Below the pieces are notes generated by a model that saw only the letters and a program-made list of their open reading frames with translations, did not search any database and had not been told where the DNA came from. From positions 992,001-1,056,000 of the forward strand of contig JAEILZ010000006.1 in assembly GCA_018873225.1 (NCBI GenBank): 64,000 nt of DNA. Reading direction: 5' to 3'. The translations under genes were made by a program, and so were the position numbers. The DNA comes from [Phialemoniopsis] sp. UDSM-2020. Its lineage: Eukaryota; Ascomycota; Sordariomycetes; Thyridiales; Thyridiaceae. Positions 47,838 to 59,380 of the stretch are shown here, one piece after another (the first letter of the stretch is position 1; each line of letters opens with the position of its first letter).

Positions 47838-49696
47838 TTAATCCTCCCTGTACACGTTGTCCTTCTTGGGGAAGAGAGCCTTGACCATCTCGTTCTGGTG
47901 AATGATCTCCGCCCTCGCCCCGTCCCAAGTCTTCCGCTTGCCCGTCTCAAAGTACCTGAAAGCATGCGCTGTCTCAACACCGTTGTTCATCAGGTTGTAC
48001 ATCTTGCGATCCTTGAACCAAAACATCCAGCCCTTCCACCCCCAGCCAAGATTCTCCATGCCCGTTCCTGCGGCCTTGTGCTGCCATCCCTGAAACTCCC
48101 ATTGCCTGACGCAGCTGACATCGATCGTGGGATCCTCGGCCCACCTGCTTGCCACCCAGGCGTGGTGTCGGTCGATGTGCCGTTCCATCTCCTTCTTGGA
48201 CGGCAACGGCTCTACCCCACGAAACACGTTGCTGATGGCCATGGACGTCACATCAGAGAAAGAGAACCCGTTGTTCTTGCCAAATGCGCTGTAGTTGAGA
48301 ATTACGCAGCTGTCGGCATACTTTGGCGGGAAGAGGTTCATGAACATTCTGTAGATCGGAGGTCCGGCGTAGCCGTGCGCGGTTGGCTTGCTGGTCTCGA
48401 CAAAGGGCAGTGGGCCCCAGTCGGCGCGGTATCCTGTGCACATGATCACGGCATCGATGTCTTCAATGATGCGGCCGTCCGCAAATTCGATGGAACGCGG
48501 GCCGAGAAAACGTTTGATGCCGTGGAGGGACTCGATACTTCCATCTTGGAGCAGGGACATGACATCCTCCCATGATCCGGGAAGATGGAGCACAAGGGAA
48601 GGGAAGGGCTCCAGTCTCCATGCCGGGTCGAGCTTGCCAAAGGTCTTGCGGGCCAGCCAAGCCACGCCGGCATCAGCGACCATTCGAGATAGGCGCGGGA
48701 AGTGTCTCTGCATGAACTGGCTGATCATACGGCGGCGCCATGTAATCCCGAGATCGACCGGCACGCCGCCCCGGAACCTCTTGAACGGGAGAGCACCTCT
48801 CCTATGTGAGATATACACCTTGGCGGCGTGGGGGGCGAGGTCCGGAATGATGTCTCCACTCGAGCTATGTAGACCCAGGACTACGACGTTCTTCCCTTGA
48901 AACTCTTCAGGTCTGTTTCCACGAGGAGTGTTAGCGATATCGAACATGAACACTTGAGGCGGGGATGCTGAACTGACTTTCTGTAATTCTGGGCATGGAT
49001 AACCTTGCCTTCGAACTTGTCCTGACCTTCAAAGGTCGGGAATTTGGCAACAGTCTGATAGCCGTGGCAAAAGACAATCTTGTCGAACTCGTGGACCTCG
49101 AGTTTGCCCGAGTTGTCGACCTCCACCTTCCACTTGGCATTGTCCTCGTCTCTTGTCACCAGGTTCACGTTGGCATTGAACACGATGTCCCGATAGAGGT
49201 CAAAATGCTTTGCGTAGCCGTCCATGAACTCCTGAAACTGAGCTGGCTTCATGAAGGTCGGAAAGTCTGTCGTAACGCCCACGATTTAGCCCCATAAATC
49301 ATGATCGCTATCTAGAGCTTTTAAAAAGGGGGGTATCCTTACAATCTGGCATGGGATAATCGGTGTATCCACATGTGAACTTGCTGAGGTTGGCGCGAGT
49401 TCCTTTCCAAGGCCGGGTCAGCATTGAGACATCATTATTGTTCTCATCAAATATGCTCACTGGGTAATGCAGTCGTATACGACGGGTTCTCGTTGTAGGC
49501 CCAGAGCCCACCAACGTTTGGCCGTCGCTCGAACGCTGTCACGGCGAAGCCATCTTCTCGCAGGTTCTTTAGCACAGACAGTCCCGACGGCCCTGCCAAA
49601 CAAAGTCAGTGTCGGTAGTCTCTCTCGCTATGACCAGGAGCGGGTTTTCACGTTACCTGTGCCGATTACTGCCACAGTAAATTCCTTGGCAGTCAT
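47838..49696 (-). CDS. FMO-type flavin monooxygenase
   Basis: Five exons (49657-49696, 49461-49592, 49343-49402, 48978-49266, 47838-48912) give 531 aa. The FAD motif VAVIGTGPSGLSVLKNL begins at residue ~8 and is split by the first intron. The FMO fingerprint FxGxxxHxxxY is met by FEGKVIHAQNY. The NADPH site is VVVLGLHSSSGDI, where the usual second Gly is His. CTGYRADWGPLPF lies further on. FMO family enzymes oxygenate N- or S-containing, or other nucleophilic, substrates using NADPH and O2; fungal members often tailor secondary metabolites or detoxify. No signal peptide, so cytosolic or ER-face. It is divergent from the alpha-galactosidase, sharing a 977 bp upstream region. Confidence 0.9.
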
Positions 49697-50166
49697 TGTC
49701 TTGACTTTTCCGGGTCCAGGATGCTGTGAAACCAAACGGCCGCCTAACGATGCAGCCTCGACCTGCGCTCTAGGCCCACGAAAATCGTGGTATCGGCCTG
49801 TACTGGAGCATGGAAGGATACAGTGTTTTCAATCAAGGAACGGGAAACTCGGAGCAACCTGCGCGTTCCAAGGGATTGGAACCCCTACCACTTTAAATGG
49901 CGACGCGGCTTATGTCAGGTGACATGAATGGATGCGACCTGACTGACGCCGCTCGGTCTGTCTTGTCGGACACCCTGACAAGTGAGGTGAATGACGGAAT
50001 TGACTAGCCTTCGCCAGAACTGCGTACAATTTGTCGATCTACAAGACATACGCCAATCTTATGAAGAGCTATGCTCCACGCTAATTTGATCGCGATTACT
50101 TCTAGCCTTATGACATGGTCGCCCTATTGATAGAGGGAGGTTAGAGAATTGTAGTGAATGACTGAC

Positions 50167-50178
50167 CGGGATATGCCG
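50167..50178. promoter_or_regulatory. CGG-N6-CCG inverted repeat, candidate Zn2Cys6 binding site
   Basis: CGGGATATGCCG is a perfect inverted CGG pair with six bases between. This architecture is used by Zn2Cys6 dimers such as yeast Ppr1. A Zn2Cys6 gene sits 3' of the galactosidase, but the link is inference and one such site can occur by chance. Confidence 0.35.
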
Positions 50179-50527
50179 CTGTTCTGTTTGATTGTCGGGT
50201 GTATTATAAGAATTGTTTGACTGGTCAGATCCATCCCCAATTGTAAAGCGGCTCGAGAAACCACACAGCACAACATCACGGCTTTTCCAAAGGGCTTCCA
50301 ATCAAATACCCTTTTGATACCGGCGTCTCGTGACGAGACCCGCGGGCGGGAATATACTTTCCATCCACTTGTGACATGTTGCTGGGTTCTTGATTTGATT
50401 CGTTGTCTGTTTTTTCCTATGCATCGTGATGCGTGTTGTCGTGGTCCTGGTGGGCCCTTTCGCTCAAAGGGGAAATATTCGGGTTCTTACAGCATCGTGG
50501 GGCAAAAGTCGGTTCTCTGATGATGAG

Positions 50528-50536
50528 TACATAAAT
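50528..50536 (+). promoter_or_regulatory. TATA-like element of the alpha-galactosidase gene
   Basis: ACATAAATA about 140 bp upstream of the ATG at 50674; assigned by position and sequence only. Confidence 0.35.
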
Positions 50537-50673
50537 ATCAGTACGCTGTCCTTCTCTTGTCAGAATGTCCGTCCGGCAACTATCATTCCATTCCGCAAGT
50601 CGACAGCAGCGTTGATCTCGAAAGAGATACACTCCAATACTTTGAGTTCCCAGTTGCATTTATCACTTTCATC

Positions 50674-53005
50674 ATGGCACAGCACGCCACAACACCCATC
50701 CCGGTCTTGCTCTCCGGCTCAAAATCTAAGCGTATGTGCTCTCATTATGCATTCGTTCAATATTTCATCTGACTATCCACCTTGCTCCGTAGCAATCGTC
50801 GTCAACGGCCGATCTTTTGCGTTGAACGGGAAGAATCTATCGTACCGATTTCACGTCGACCCAGACTCGGGAGATCTCATCTCTGACCACTTTGGCGGAC
50901 CTGTCACCGAAGATCCCATAGGCCAGATTGAGTCTAACGGAGGTGGCTGGTCCACACATGAGCACCTCCGACGTGAACTCCCCGACCTCGGTCGTGGGGA
51001 CTTTCGTGTTCCCGCAGTACGTATCAAGCATGATGGCGGACACACGGTCAGCCATTTCAGATACGAGTCACATAGCGTCATCGATGGGAAGCCGGGCTTA
51101 GATGGACTTCCGTCCACCTTTGGCACCGATGATCAGGTTTCGACCTTGATCGTACGCATGTATGACAGTTGCAGTGGCACTCGGGCAGATATGTCGTATT
51201 CCATCTTCCCAGACCATGACGCTATCGCGCGAAGCATCACCATTACGAACCAGGGAACCGGAAATGTCTCAGTTGAGAAGCTTGCAAGCTTCAGCGCCGA
51301 CCTTCCGTCTACCGACTACGACATGCTTCGGCTTCAGGGAGAATGGACCCGAGAATGCACGAGACTTCGTAGCAGGGTGGACTACGGCTTACAAGGGTGA
51401 GTGCTGAACCGATCCAGAGGAATGAAGTTGTTCCTGACTGCTCTTAGCTTTGGGAGCTCCACAGGGTACTCCTCGCACTATCACAATCCGTTCCTGTGTC
51501 TCCTGTCTCCTACTACGACCGAGTCGCACGGAGATGCGTGGGGCTTCTCCCTTGTCTACACCGGCTCATTCAGTGTCGAGGTGGAGAAAAGCCCACAGGG
51601 TCTGACCCGCGCTTTGATTGGAATGAACCCAATTCAGCTATCATGGCCCCTGAAGCCAGGGCAATCCTTTACGTCGCCGGAGTGCGTATCGGTATTCTCT
51701 CAGCAGGGGACAGGCGACATGTCACGCAAGTTTCATCGGCTCTATCGTCAGAACCTGATCGCCAGCCAATTCGTCGACAAACCTCGCCCCGTCCTGTTGA
51801 ACAGCTGGGAGGGCCTCTATTTCAACTATGACGAGAAAGCCATCTATCAGCTGGCGCAAGAATCTGCAGCCCTGGGCGTCAAACTCTTCGTGCTAGATGA
51901 TGGATGGTTTGGCGTCAAGTATCCTCGCCTCAATGACAGCACTGCGCTTGGAGACTGGGAGCCGAATCCTGCCCGATTCCCCAACGGGCTTGAAAGCCTT
52001 GCCAACAAGATCAGGGAGCTTCAGTACACCAAATCCCAAGAAGATCAAGCAGGGGCAAACCTGGAATTTGGGCTCTGGTTCGAGCCTGAGATGGTGAGCC
52101 CAAAGTCTACCCTCTTCACTGAACACCCTGAATGGGCGCTCTCCGCAGGCGAGTACCCACGAACTGAGGCACGTCAGCAACTGGTGCTTAATCTCGCGTT
52201 GCCCGAGGTCCAAGACTTTATCATTGAAGCAGTCTCCAAGATCTTGGACACAGTCGCAGTAACGTACGTCAAGTGGGACAACAACAGGGGCATCCACGAG
52301 AGCCCAACCCCCGACAACCATCACGCATACATCATAGGGCTTTATCGCGTTCTCAACGCCCTGACGACGCGCTTTCCGCACGTGCTGTGGGAGGGTTGTG
52401 CCTCCGGTGGCGGTCGCTTTGACCCCGGCATCCTCCATTACTTTCCCCAAGTATGGGCATCGGACAACACAGATGCGCTGGATCGAATCCACATTCAGTT
52501 CGGAACGTCACTTGTCTACCCACCGTCAACGATGGGCGCGCACGTTTCGACTGTTCCAAACCACATCACTGGCCGTACCACTCCGATGCGGTTCCGGGCT
52601 CATGTGGCCATGATGGGTGGCTCTTTTGGACTTGAGCTCAACCCAAGTGCTATACCTGCTGAGGACAGAGACCAGCTTCCCGATCTCATTGCTCTCTCTG
52701 AGAAGATCAGCCCTATCATCATCGGAGGGGACATGTGGCGTCTCAGTCTGCCAGATCAATCGAACTACCCAGCTGCTCTCTTCATCAGCTCGGATGGCTC
52801 GCAGGCAGTCTTATTTGCTTTCCAGATGCGCGCAACGATAGCACACAATTTCCCCATGATTTACCTTCAAGGTTTAGACGTCTCAGCACTGTACAGCATT
52901 GATGGGCAAGGGGCCTACTCGGGCGCGACACTCATGAACGGCGGCATTCAGCAGAGGTTCAAGGGAGACTATGACAGCAGGGTTATGTTCATTGAAAGGC
53001 TATGA
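50674..53005 (+). CDS. Intracellular GH36 alpha-galactosidase
   Basis: Three exons (50674-50731, 50793-51396, 51448-53005) with introns of 61 and 51 nt give 739 aa. It has the GH36 layout: an N-terminal beta-sandwich (~20-330) and a (beta/alpha)8 barrel with [11 protein letters not shown] and [12 protein letters not shown]. The catalytic nucleophile is Asp498 in YVKWDNNR and the acid/base is Asp560 in [19 protein letters not shown] lies between them. The enzyme releases terminal alpha-1,6-galactose from raffinose-family sugars or melibiose-type substrates. The protein starts [10 protein letters not shown] with no signal peptide, so it is intracellular, unlike secreted GH27 and many fungal GH36 enzymes. 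This implies uptake of oligosaccharides before hydrolysis. The convergent Zn2Cys6 gene ends 27 bp beyond its stop. Confidence 0.93.
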
Positions 53006-53032
53006 GGCGATGACCATTGGCGACGAGATAAC

Positions 53033-54884
53033 TTAGTGGTCGAGTATCGGTGCAGTCAGGCTTACGATCTCGTCTAAAGCTTCGAACTGAGGCAAAGTTG
53101 GGTCGCTGTAGGCAAAAAAGGGGCCGAAATCACCCATGGCGAGGTCTAGTCCGCCAGTGAGTTCCCCACCGATTGAGTCAGATTGGTCATCTGCGTGAGA
53201 GGTGTCTTCGTGGCCCTTGGAGAGCAAACTCCGGGGGATGTTGTGTGTCAGTACCTTCTCCGAGTACGTTAACAAGGGAGGCAGCAGATGTGATTCGCGG
53301 CCGCGACTGTTTGAGAGGCACTTGATAATGGCATGTAGCACATCTTGTGGTCTGATCTCCCATGACAAGGAGCTGATCCTGGGTGGCAAAGCGCTGTCCG
53401 CAAGACTGGTCCCTATGTCAAACAGCTTTTGTTCCTTTGATCTTGTTAGCCTAATCACTATGCGACATCACAGCCAACAAAGCGATTACTTACTATGGAG
53501 ATCCCATGGCAGTCTTTGGAAGGCTGGCATACCGACCCGAGAGCGGCCATGACGACCTTTCCCGCTTCGAGAGGTGTATCAAGTGGCATGACGGAACCGT
53601 GACCATGAGTGAATGTCAATTTTGTCTCAAGGACCAGCCGCCACATGGATACGCGAAGCCATTGCTGGGTGATTAAGGTATCGAATCGTTGACTCTCGAT
53701 TAGAGAGCTCTCTGGCTGAAGGGCACACAGCTGCATGTTGATCGTCATAGTCATCGATGTGTTGTCTGGTGCACTGTATTCGCTTTCAGGATGCCATTTG
53801 TAAAGTGAGCATGGTAATAAGTCGAACAGACGGATGTGATTGAGGAAATCATGCATCACCGTAGGGTGATCCGATCCGGTAATTCGAGGCTTTGCAATCC
53901 TGTTTTGTATCACGACGGGTCGACGGTGCTGCAGAGCGAACGTTCTTGTAACAAGGGTTAGCGTGGATAAAAAAAGCTCGAAGGTCATCCAAGTACCGAC
54001 CTTTCAGTAATGAACAAGAGCCAAAAGATCCGTCGTCTCATCTCGCTCTGCTCTTCTGATAAGGTTGCATAGCTAGCTTCGTCCATAAGATCGTGACATT
54101 GGGCGAGACTAATGCTTTGGTTCAGATAAAACCAAGCGCGGCGAGAATCGTCGAGGTTTCCATAGCCAGTGAAAAGGAAAAAGGAACTCAAAATAGAGTC
54201 GAGACTGGGGTCATCCAAGAGACTGACTTGGCGAAGCGAAGTTTCGGCCATGTGGAGCAGCATATGCCCATCGAGGTTTGGCTGCGCAGGCAAGTCGACA
54301 CCAGGCCCGATCTCTTGGCCGTTCCATGTCTTGTCAAGTCCGAGTTGTATTCGGGTCGCTGCACATATTGCGAACACCACAGCGCGGCGTGATGGACACA
54401 GTTCATTCAGCCGGAGGGCGTCAGCTAGAATCTCCGCCCCATCCACCACGGGCATGATCGGAAACAAGTATTTCAAGAAGAGCTGCGCATGCGCATCTAG
54501 AGAGGCGGAAAGCAGGTGGACATCATTTAAATCTGCCGAAGTGGTGTTATCGGGCAGTTCGGGTGTCAAGTGTTTTGCCAGAAGCTCATCCGGTGGTGTT
54601 GACGAGGGTGACTTGGATATCAATCCGTTTCCCTCATGGCTCTTGCTAAGCGGACGAGGGCTATGAGTATGAATAAAGAACTTGTCCGAGACGACAAGGC
54701 CGTGACGTAGCTGGGTTGTTCGACGGCCACCGCCCTTTCTGGGCCCCCTTGGCCTCGTGATGTACCGGTATCGGCATTGGAGAGACGTTTCAAAACAAGA
54801 ATTGCATGGAGATCCTCGATCGCACTTGATTTTACGACAGCGGCAGTTGTCGCAAGCTTGCTGTGGTTTGTGAGAATCAGCCAT
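53033..54884 (-). CDS. Zn2Cys6 fungal transcription factor
   Basis: Three exons (54001-54884, 53494-53944, 53033-53434) with introns of 56 and 59 nt give 578 aa. The start is the ATG at 54884, giving MADSHKPQQ before the binuclear cluster. The zinc motif is exact: Cys11-x2-Cys14-x6-Cys21-x5-Cys27-x2-Cys30-x6-Cys37. A basic linker (RPRGPRKGGGRR) follows. The middle homology region includes FLKYLFPIMPVVDGAEIL, AVVFAICAATRIQLGLD and SFFLFTGYGNLDDSRRAWFYLNQSISLAQ, then RRIFWLLFITERTFAL, which is restored by splicing. The overall layout resembles sugar-utilisation regulators of the Mal/Suc type. With the adjacent alpha-galactosidase this suggests a local oligosaccharide regulator; that is inference. 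Confidence 0.88.
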
Positions 54885-55353
54885 CGTCGAGTGTGAATGA
54901 TACAACAGATAATGTCAAGACTGAAGCGTTCATCTATGCGTGTGCGTAAGGATGGGGCGGAGTGCCTTGCCAGGTGCCAGATGGGGTAACACTCGGGACT
55001 GGCAATTCTACCCCACCACGCGACGACAGTGGCAGCTGATGACTGCCTAGGTAGTGAAAACCAGTGAAGAAGCCTTCCAATATGCAATGTGCTATCATGG
55101 AGAAACTATGCTGTGAACTGCATTCTCTGCCGGTGTTTGACACGTATCTCATAGTGGCTGGCGTAGAGGGTCGAATGGATGCATGCAGGTGATGGTGCAT
55201 GCGTCGTAAGGCATCGCCATTCGCGCCCGACAGGGCCTGCATCAGAAAGCGAACTTGCGAATTGGAAACACCTAGAAGATAAGCCTGCTTTGATCACCAA
55301 AAGTCAGCTGCCGTCCAGTCACAATCTCAATTAGACCATAAAGTTTCCTATCA
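54885..55353. promoter_or_regulatory. Divergent promoter region: Zn2Cys6 gene / CxCG membrane protein
   Basis: 469 bp between start codons. It contains GCCTAGGTAG near 55046, one of several related palindromic motifs in the window. No other site assigned. Confidence 0.4.
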
Positions 55354-57434
55354 ATGGCATCGAACCGATCTATGATCCGTTATAACTTCTCGAGAGAGGC
55401 CTCGACACAAGCTGGTGGGGTTGGACAGAGATCTAAATCCAGGGATTCTGAGGGCAAGACCTCGCCAACAAATGCGTCTGTTCGCGCTAGAGATGTATCC
55501 TATGACAACCTGGTCGTGTTTCTCTTCGCTTTCTTTCTCTCCATTCTAGCATTCATTCACGTGAAAGAACTTGTCGACAACAACACGACCTCACAGGGGA
55601 TACTTCGAAGAAACGACGCCCTTCAGTATCCCGCCAACCTCTATTATCATGTCGATTATAAAAGATTAGGTGTCTCGATCCTCCCTAACAGACATCGACA
55701 AGACTCGAAAAACAAACCGTTGCCACGGCCCATCCCGTCACGATCACGGACGAAACCTAGTCCTCTAGTTGTCCAACATGAGACAAAAGCAAGGAAGTCA
55801 AAATCGTGGGGAGCACCACCCGAAGTTATCTTTGACCAGGAAAAAGAGGACCGCCAGCGTAGAAAGGCTTCACGCGTCCAGCAACTGCCTACCGGCGAAA
55901 CGACCCCTAGCGACGGCTGGAAATCCGACAGAAAACGAAAACTCAGACACCGCAAGTGTATCATCTCACAAGTTCAAGATGGGAAGGCCAAAGCGGCTTC
56001 GGGAGTCAACTACAGAGAAGGAAGGTTCGATCACTCTTTATGGACGGCTGATCAGCCAAAGACAGTGCAAATGAAGTCATCAAAACCAGCAAATATAGCG
56101 AGTAGCCGTTCTGGTAGTTCTAGAACCTATCACAGGTCCGACCTAAGCATCACCGAACGAGATATAACACAGCGAATTACAGTTGCTAAGAACACAAGAA
56201 CACCACCCAAGCCACAAGGGATGAAGTGGCCTATGTTGAATATTTGTCGGTTTGTAATTAACATACAGAATTTCATCTTGGCCTGTCTGCAGTCAAAGGT
56301 GTCTTCTGGCTGCGTTCGAATAAGCTGGATCTGTGTAGGTTCACTTTACACACCAAGCAAGCAGATGCCATCAATATCACTTAAGCTGACCAACACAGCG
56401 ATGTGGCGTACGACAATGGATAGACGTTCCTCAAGAGCGCGAGCAGATTGCAGTTAAATTTGCTTCAACAGCTGCAGGACCCGATGGTCAATGCACTGTG
56501 CATCGAAGCTCATCACACGGGCTGACCGAGTCCCCAAATTCATCACGAAGCCGTGGTTCCTCCAGATATGAGTCACCCTCTGGTCCCCAGCAAAGAACAA
56601 CACGGTCAGCTTCAGCGACATCACTAAGCAGTGATACCAACATCCAGCCCGATCCGTTTATACCCATTGGTACGAAGAAGTACATGCTTCTCTGCGTCAA
56701 CACTAGTCTGAGGCAGATCAAACTTTCAAATGTCGATGTTACGGATGTCGACCAAGATCAGGAGCTCTTCCACCGACTGAGAGTGGCTTATCACGAACTG
56801 CGTAGCAAACAGACGCTGCAACACATCGTCAAGCCGCGAACAATGCATTACGTCAAAGTAAGTGTTCAAGCTTGTGCCTTCTTACCTGAAGTACACCGCC
56901 ACATTTCACTAACTTATATAGTTTCAACTTCTACATCTCCAAAAGTCGAAAGAATGCGTTGGAAACTATGTTAAGAACTCGATACCTTCTAGAAAAGAGA
57001 TTCTTCTTCAAGAATACGCCTTCAGTCCCTGCCCTCCGTTGCTGGGCGACGTTCCCATAGCACCACACCTCTTTATGCACGCATTTCTCGACCCCGCTGA
57101 CCACATGGGCTCAATGGCAACGGTGATGCTTCCCAAGAAGCTCCGGACGCCCCTGGCATGCACCGAAGGTGCAAATGATGTGTATCAAATACCTTACGGA
57201 TGGGGATATTACATTGTTGAAGGGGTCGATTGGCTGGTGCTGACCAGTGCAATAGCTACAGCCCTTGTTATTTCCTTCATACTCACCATTGTCTGGTCTG
57301 CAACTATGGGTGATGTTCAGGGAGGCACAGGAATCGGCCAGTATTGCCTTGCAATTGTGGCGTTGGGCACCTCCACTATCATGATCTTGGAGAGCAACTG
57401 GGTTGCTGATCGGTCAAAGAACTCCGTCAAATGA
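55354..57434 (+). CDS. Fungal CxCG-motif membrane protein
   Basis: Three exons (55354-56334, 56399-56857, 56922-57434), all phase-0 junctions, 64-nt introns, give 650 aa. One membrane helix lies near the N-terminus (~48-70). A long basic, disordered region follows. A motif is then completed across the first intron: GCVRISWIC followed by RCG, that is Cys327-x-Cys329-Gly, then WIDVPQE and FASTAAGPDGQCTVH. A globular part (KKYMLLCVNTSLRQIKLSNV; HRLRVAYHELRSKQ) comes next. The C-terminus has GWGYYIVEGVDW, a membrane helix, WSATMGDVQGGTGIGQY and another hydrophobic helix. The CxCG plus DVQGGT-helix arrangement recurs in many uncharacterised fungal proteins, several in accessory regions; no function is established that I know of. 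Confidence 0.78.
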
Positions 57435-57938
57435 ATTCTTAGATTACATCTCCGTCATTATTACATTTCGCTCCTCGGATCTTTAGAGATCATGAATTTC
57501 CTGGCAATGTGCTTCGGCGTTAAGGTGGGCGGGATTTCGGGAGCGGAGCCGGTCGACGGCGTCGGCCAACCCCTGCCAGTCCGCAAGCGGCAACACTTGT
57601 TCGCTTGGAGGGCCCTTGAAGCCGAGATGAGCTCAAAATGCTGTCCAAGGTCGGTGGGAAAAGGATATAACCCCATAGACTTCCCCAGATGCTCGACTGT
57701 TCCGTTGCGAAGCATCTTGAACTTCATCGTGGGGTATCTTTCTTCTCCAAGAGTTTGCAATCCCTCTGCCGGTGACGATCAATTGTTACAGATCTGATCA
57801 TATAAATAGAATCATCCAATCTGTAAGCTGCAACCCCAACGACGCCCAGATCGGCTTATTGAGTGCCCGCGCACGCATACTTACAACGTGTTCTTACACA
57901 GGACGGCACAGCAGTCTATATTACCAACGACCGCCAAC
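57435..57938. other. Intergenic region
   Basis: Open frames of about 100 codons exist on both strands (57492-57797 +, 57461-57760 -) but neither has a domain or a convincing composition. I call no gene. Confidence 0.4.
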
Positions 57939-58384
57939 ATGAAGCAATTCATTCCTACTTATGAGCTCTCGCTGTTCCAGCGGATCATGGTCATCTGGCT
58001 CTTTGTTATCTGCGGGCTGTTCATCTCGTTTCACATCGCGCAGCAGTGGTACGACAAGCCATATGCCTGGGCTCGCTTGACTGAGAAGACGAGGTAGGCG
58101 ATGCTTTTGAAGGAGGCTTCTGGCCTTAGCACCTATGCTCACACGGAGACAGACCGTACTGGTACACCTTTTACGTTTTCGAGGCATTTCTTACTGTGCA
58201 GATCACCTATCGCACTCTGGAAGAAAGCATGGCCGGTGTTCTCAATGGACTGGAGATGCAGGTGCTGGACAGCATTTGGATCGGCCTGCTGGGACTCGAG
58301 GCACTCATGGTGATCTGGGCCGGCAGTTTGACCGTAATGAGGTCGATGGCTCCGAGGGTGTCCGAGGTGAAAAAGACGCAATGA
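57939..58384 (+). CDS. Small three-helix membrane protein
   Basis: Two exons, 57939-58093 and 58153-58384, joined over a 59-nt intron, give 128 aa. The splice (AG|GTAGGC ... ACAG|A) joins EKTR to PYWYTFYVFEAFLTVQITY, which opens a continuous hydrophobic frame not visible without splicing. Predicted membrane helices are RIMVIWLFVICGLFISFHIA, YTFYVFEAFLTVQI and WIGLLGLEALMVIWAGSLTV. There are no Cys clusters or catalytic motifs. The family is not recognised. It lies 504 bp downstream of the CxCG membrane protein on the same strand. Confidence 0.7.
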
Positions 58385-59380
58385 TCGAAAGGAAATGGAT
58401 AGGAGTTTTGGCGCAGCATATGTTGGCGTTTGGAAGGTACCATTCATCAATCCGAATTGAAGGCAAACAACGCGATGTCCCTCGTGTCAGGACCAACGTG
58501 TCCTGAGCCCAACTACACCATGAATTGAACAGCTGTCGACAATCGTGAGAGCCCTGTTAGACATATCGGGAAAATCGGTTGCCTGGTAGAAAGTGCGCAA
58601 GAGAGATGATGTGGCCTGGTCCTAGATTGCGTGGCTTGAAAAGGACAGCTACTGCGAGACGACCAGCTATTTAGGCCACCAATGTAGTCGAAACGAGAGG
58701 CTTTTTCTTTGTTGGTGAAACATGCTGAGCAAGTTGTTGGCTGAATGTCTTGACCTGACTCTGGTTCTGTATGCGCATCCTTGTATTTGTCTTTTGGGGT
58801 GACGAGTCAATCCGTCCCTTCTAGCATCGGATTGTGCATGACGTCGCCCACTCTGCCCTGCATGAATCTCTTCGTTCTCTCACCAGGGCGAATGCCTGTC
58901 GCATTTTCAACAATTCCATCCGCTACGAGCGCTAGTCATTAGATGGGTTCTGGTGGGGTCACCCGCTGCTACACTGTGGACAGTGGAGGGAGCTGCGGGG
59001 GAATCCTGGGACCAGTTGGCGGCACTGGCGGACCCAAAAGGACGCCATTCCAGCAAGCATCGCCACTACTGCAGGCATCTGCTTTGTCCGCGTGGTACAC
59101 TTTGGCCCCACCATTGAACCCCCAAAATTCCATAAACGCCCCAGGGCTCTCGCCGAAGCTTATCACCTGGACCGCACTTTGTAGATCTCGACCTTTTGGT
59201 GGTATTACATAGACTTTGAACTAGACGGGCCTACTACTCATTCCCTTTGATCTTTCTTCTTCCGTCTTGAATCCTGTGCGCGCATTCTCCCTCACCTCTG
59301 CTCGAGACTGTCGTGAAAGCAAGATCGTGGATATCATCCCCTCCAAACCTGTCGCACGTTGTATTACTACCTACAAAATC
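58385..59380. other. Intergenic region
   Basis: About 1 kb without a supported gene. The right ~250 bases are CT-rich and are the likely promoter and leader of the DP1-like gene. Confidence 0.45.

Larger units (their letters stand above)
49697..50673. promoter_or_regulatory. Divergent promoter region: FMO / alpha-galactosidase
   Basis: 977 bp between the two start codons. It contains a perfect CGG-N6-CCG site at 50167-50178 and a TATA-like ACATAAATA near 50528, about 140 bp before the galactosidase ATG. Confidence 0.5.

Noticed and set aside
56299..56333. Alternative reading of the first junction of the CxCG protein (encoding GVFWLRSNKLDL)
   Set aside because: It reads well locally, but the following donor and acceptor then leave the conserved WIDVPQE exon out of frame. 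The unspliced reading gives SGCVRISWIC joined to RCG in phase 0 and fits the family motif.
57461..57797. Overlapping ~100-codon frames on both strands
   Set aside because: Neither strand shows a domain, signal peptide or splice partner.
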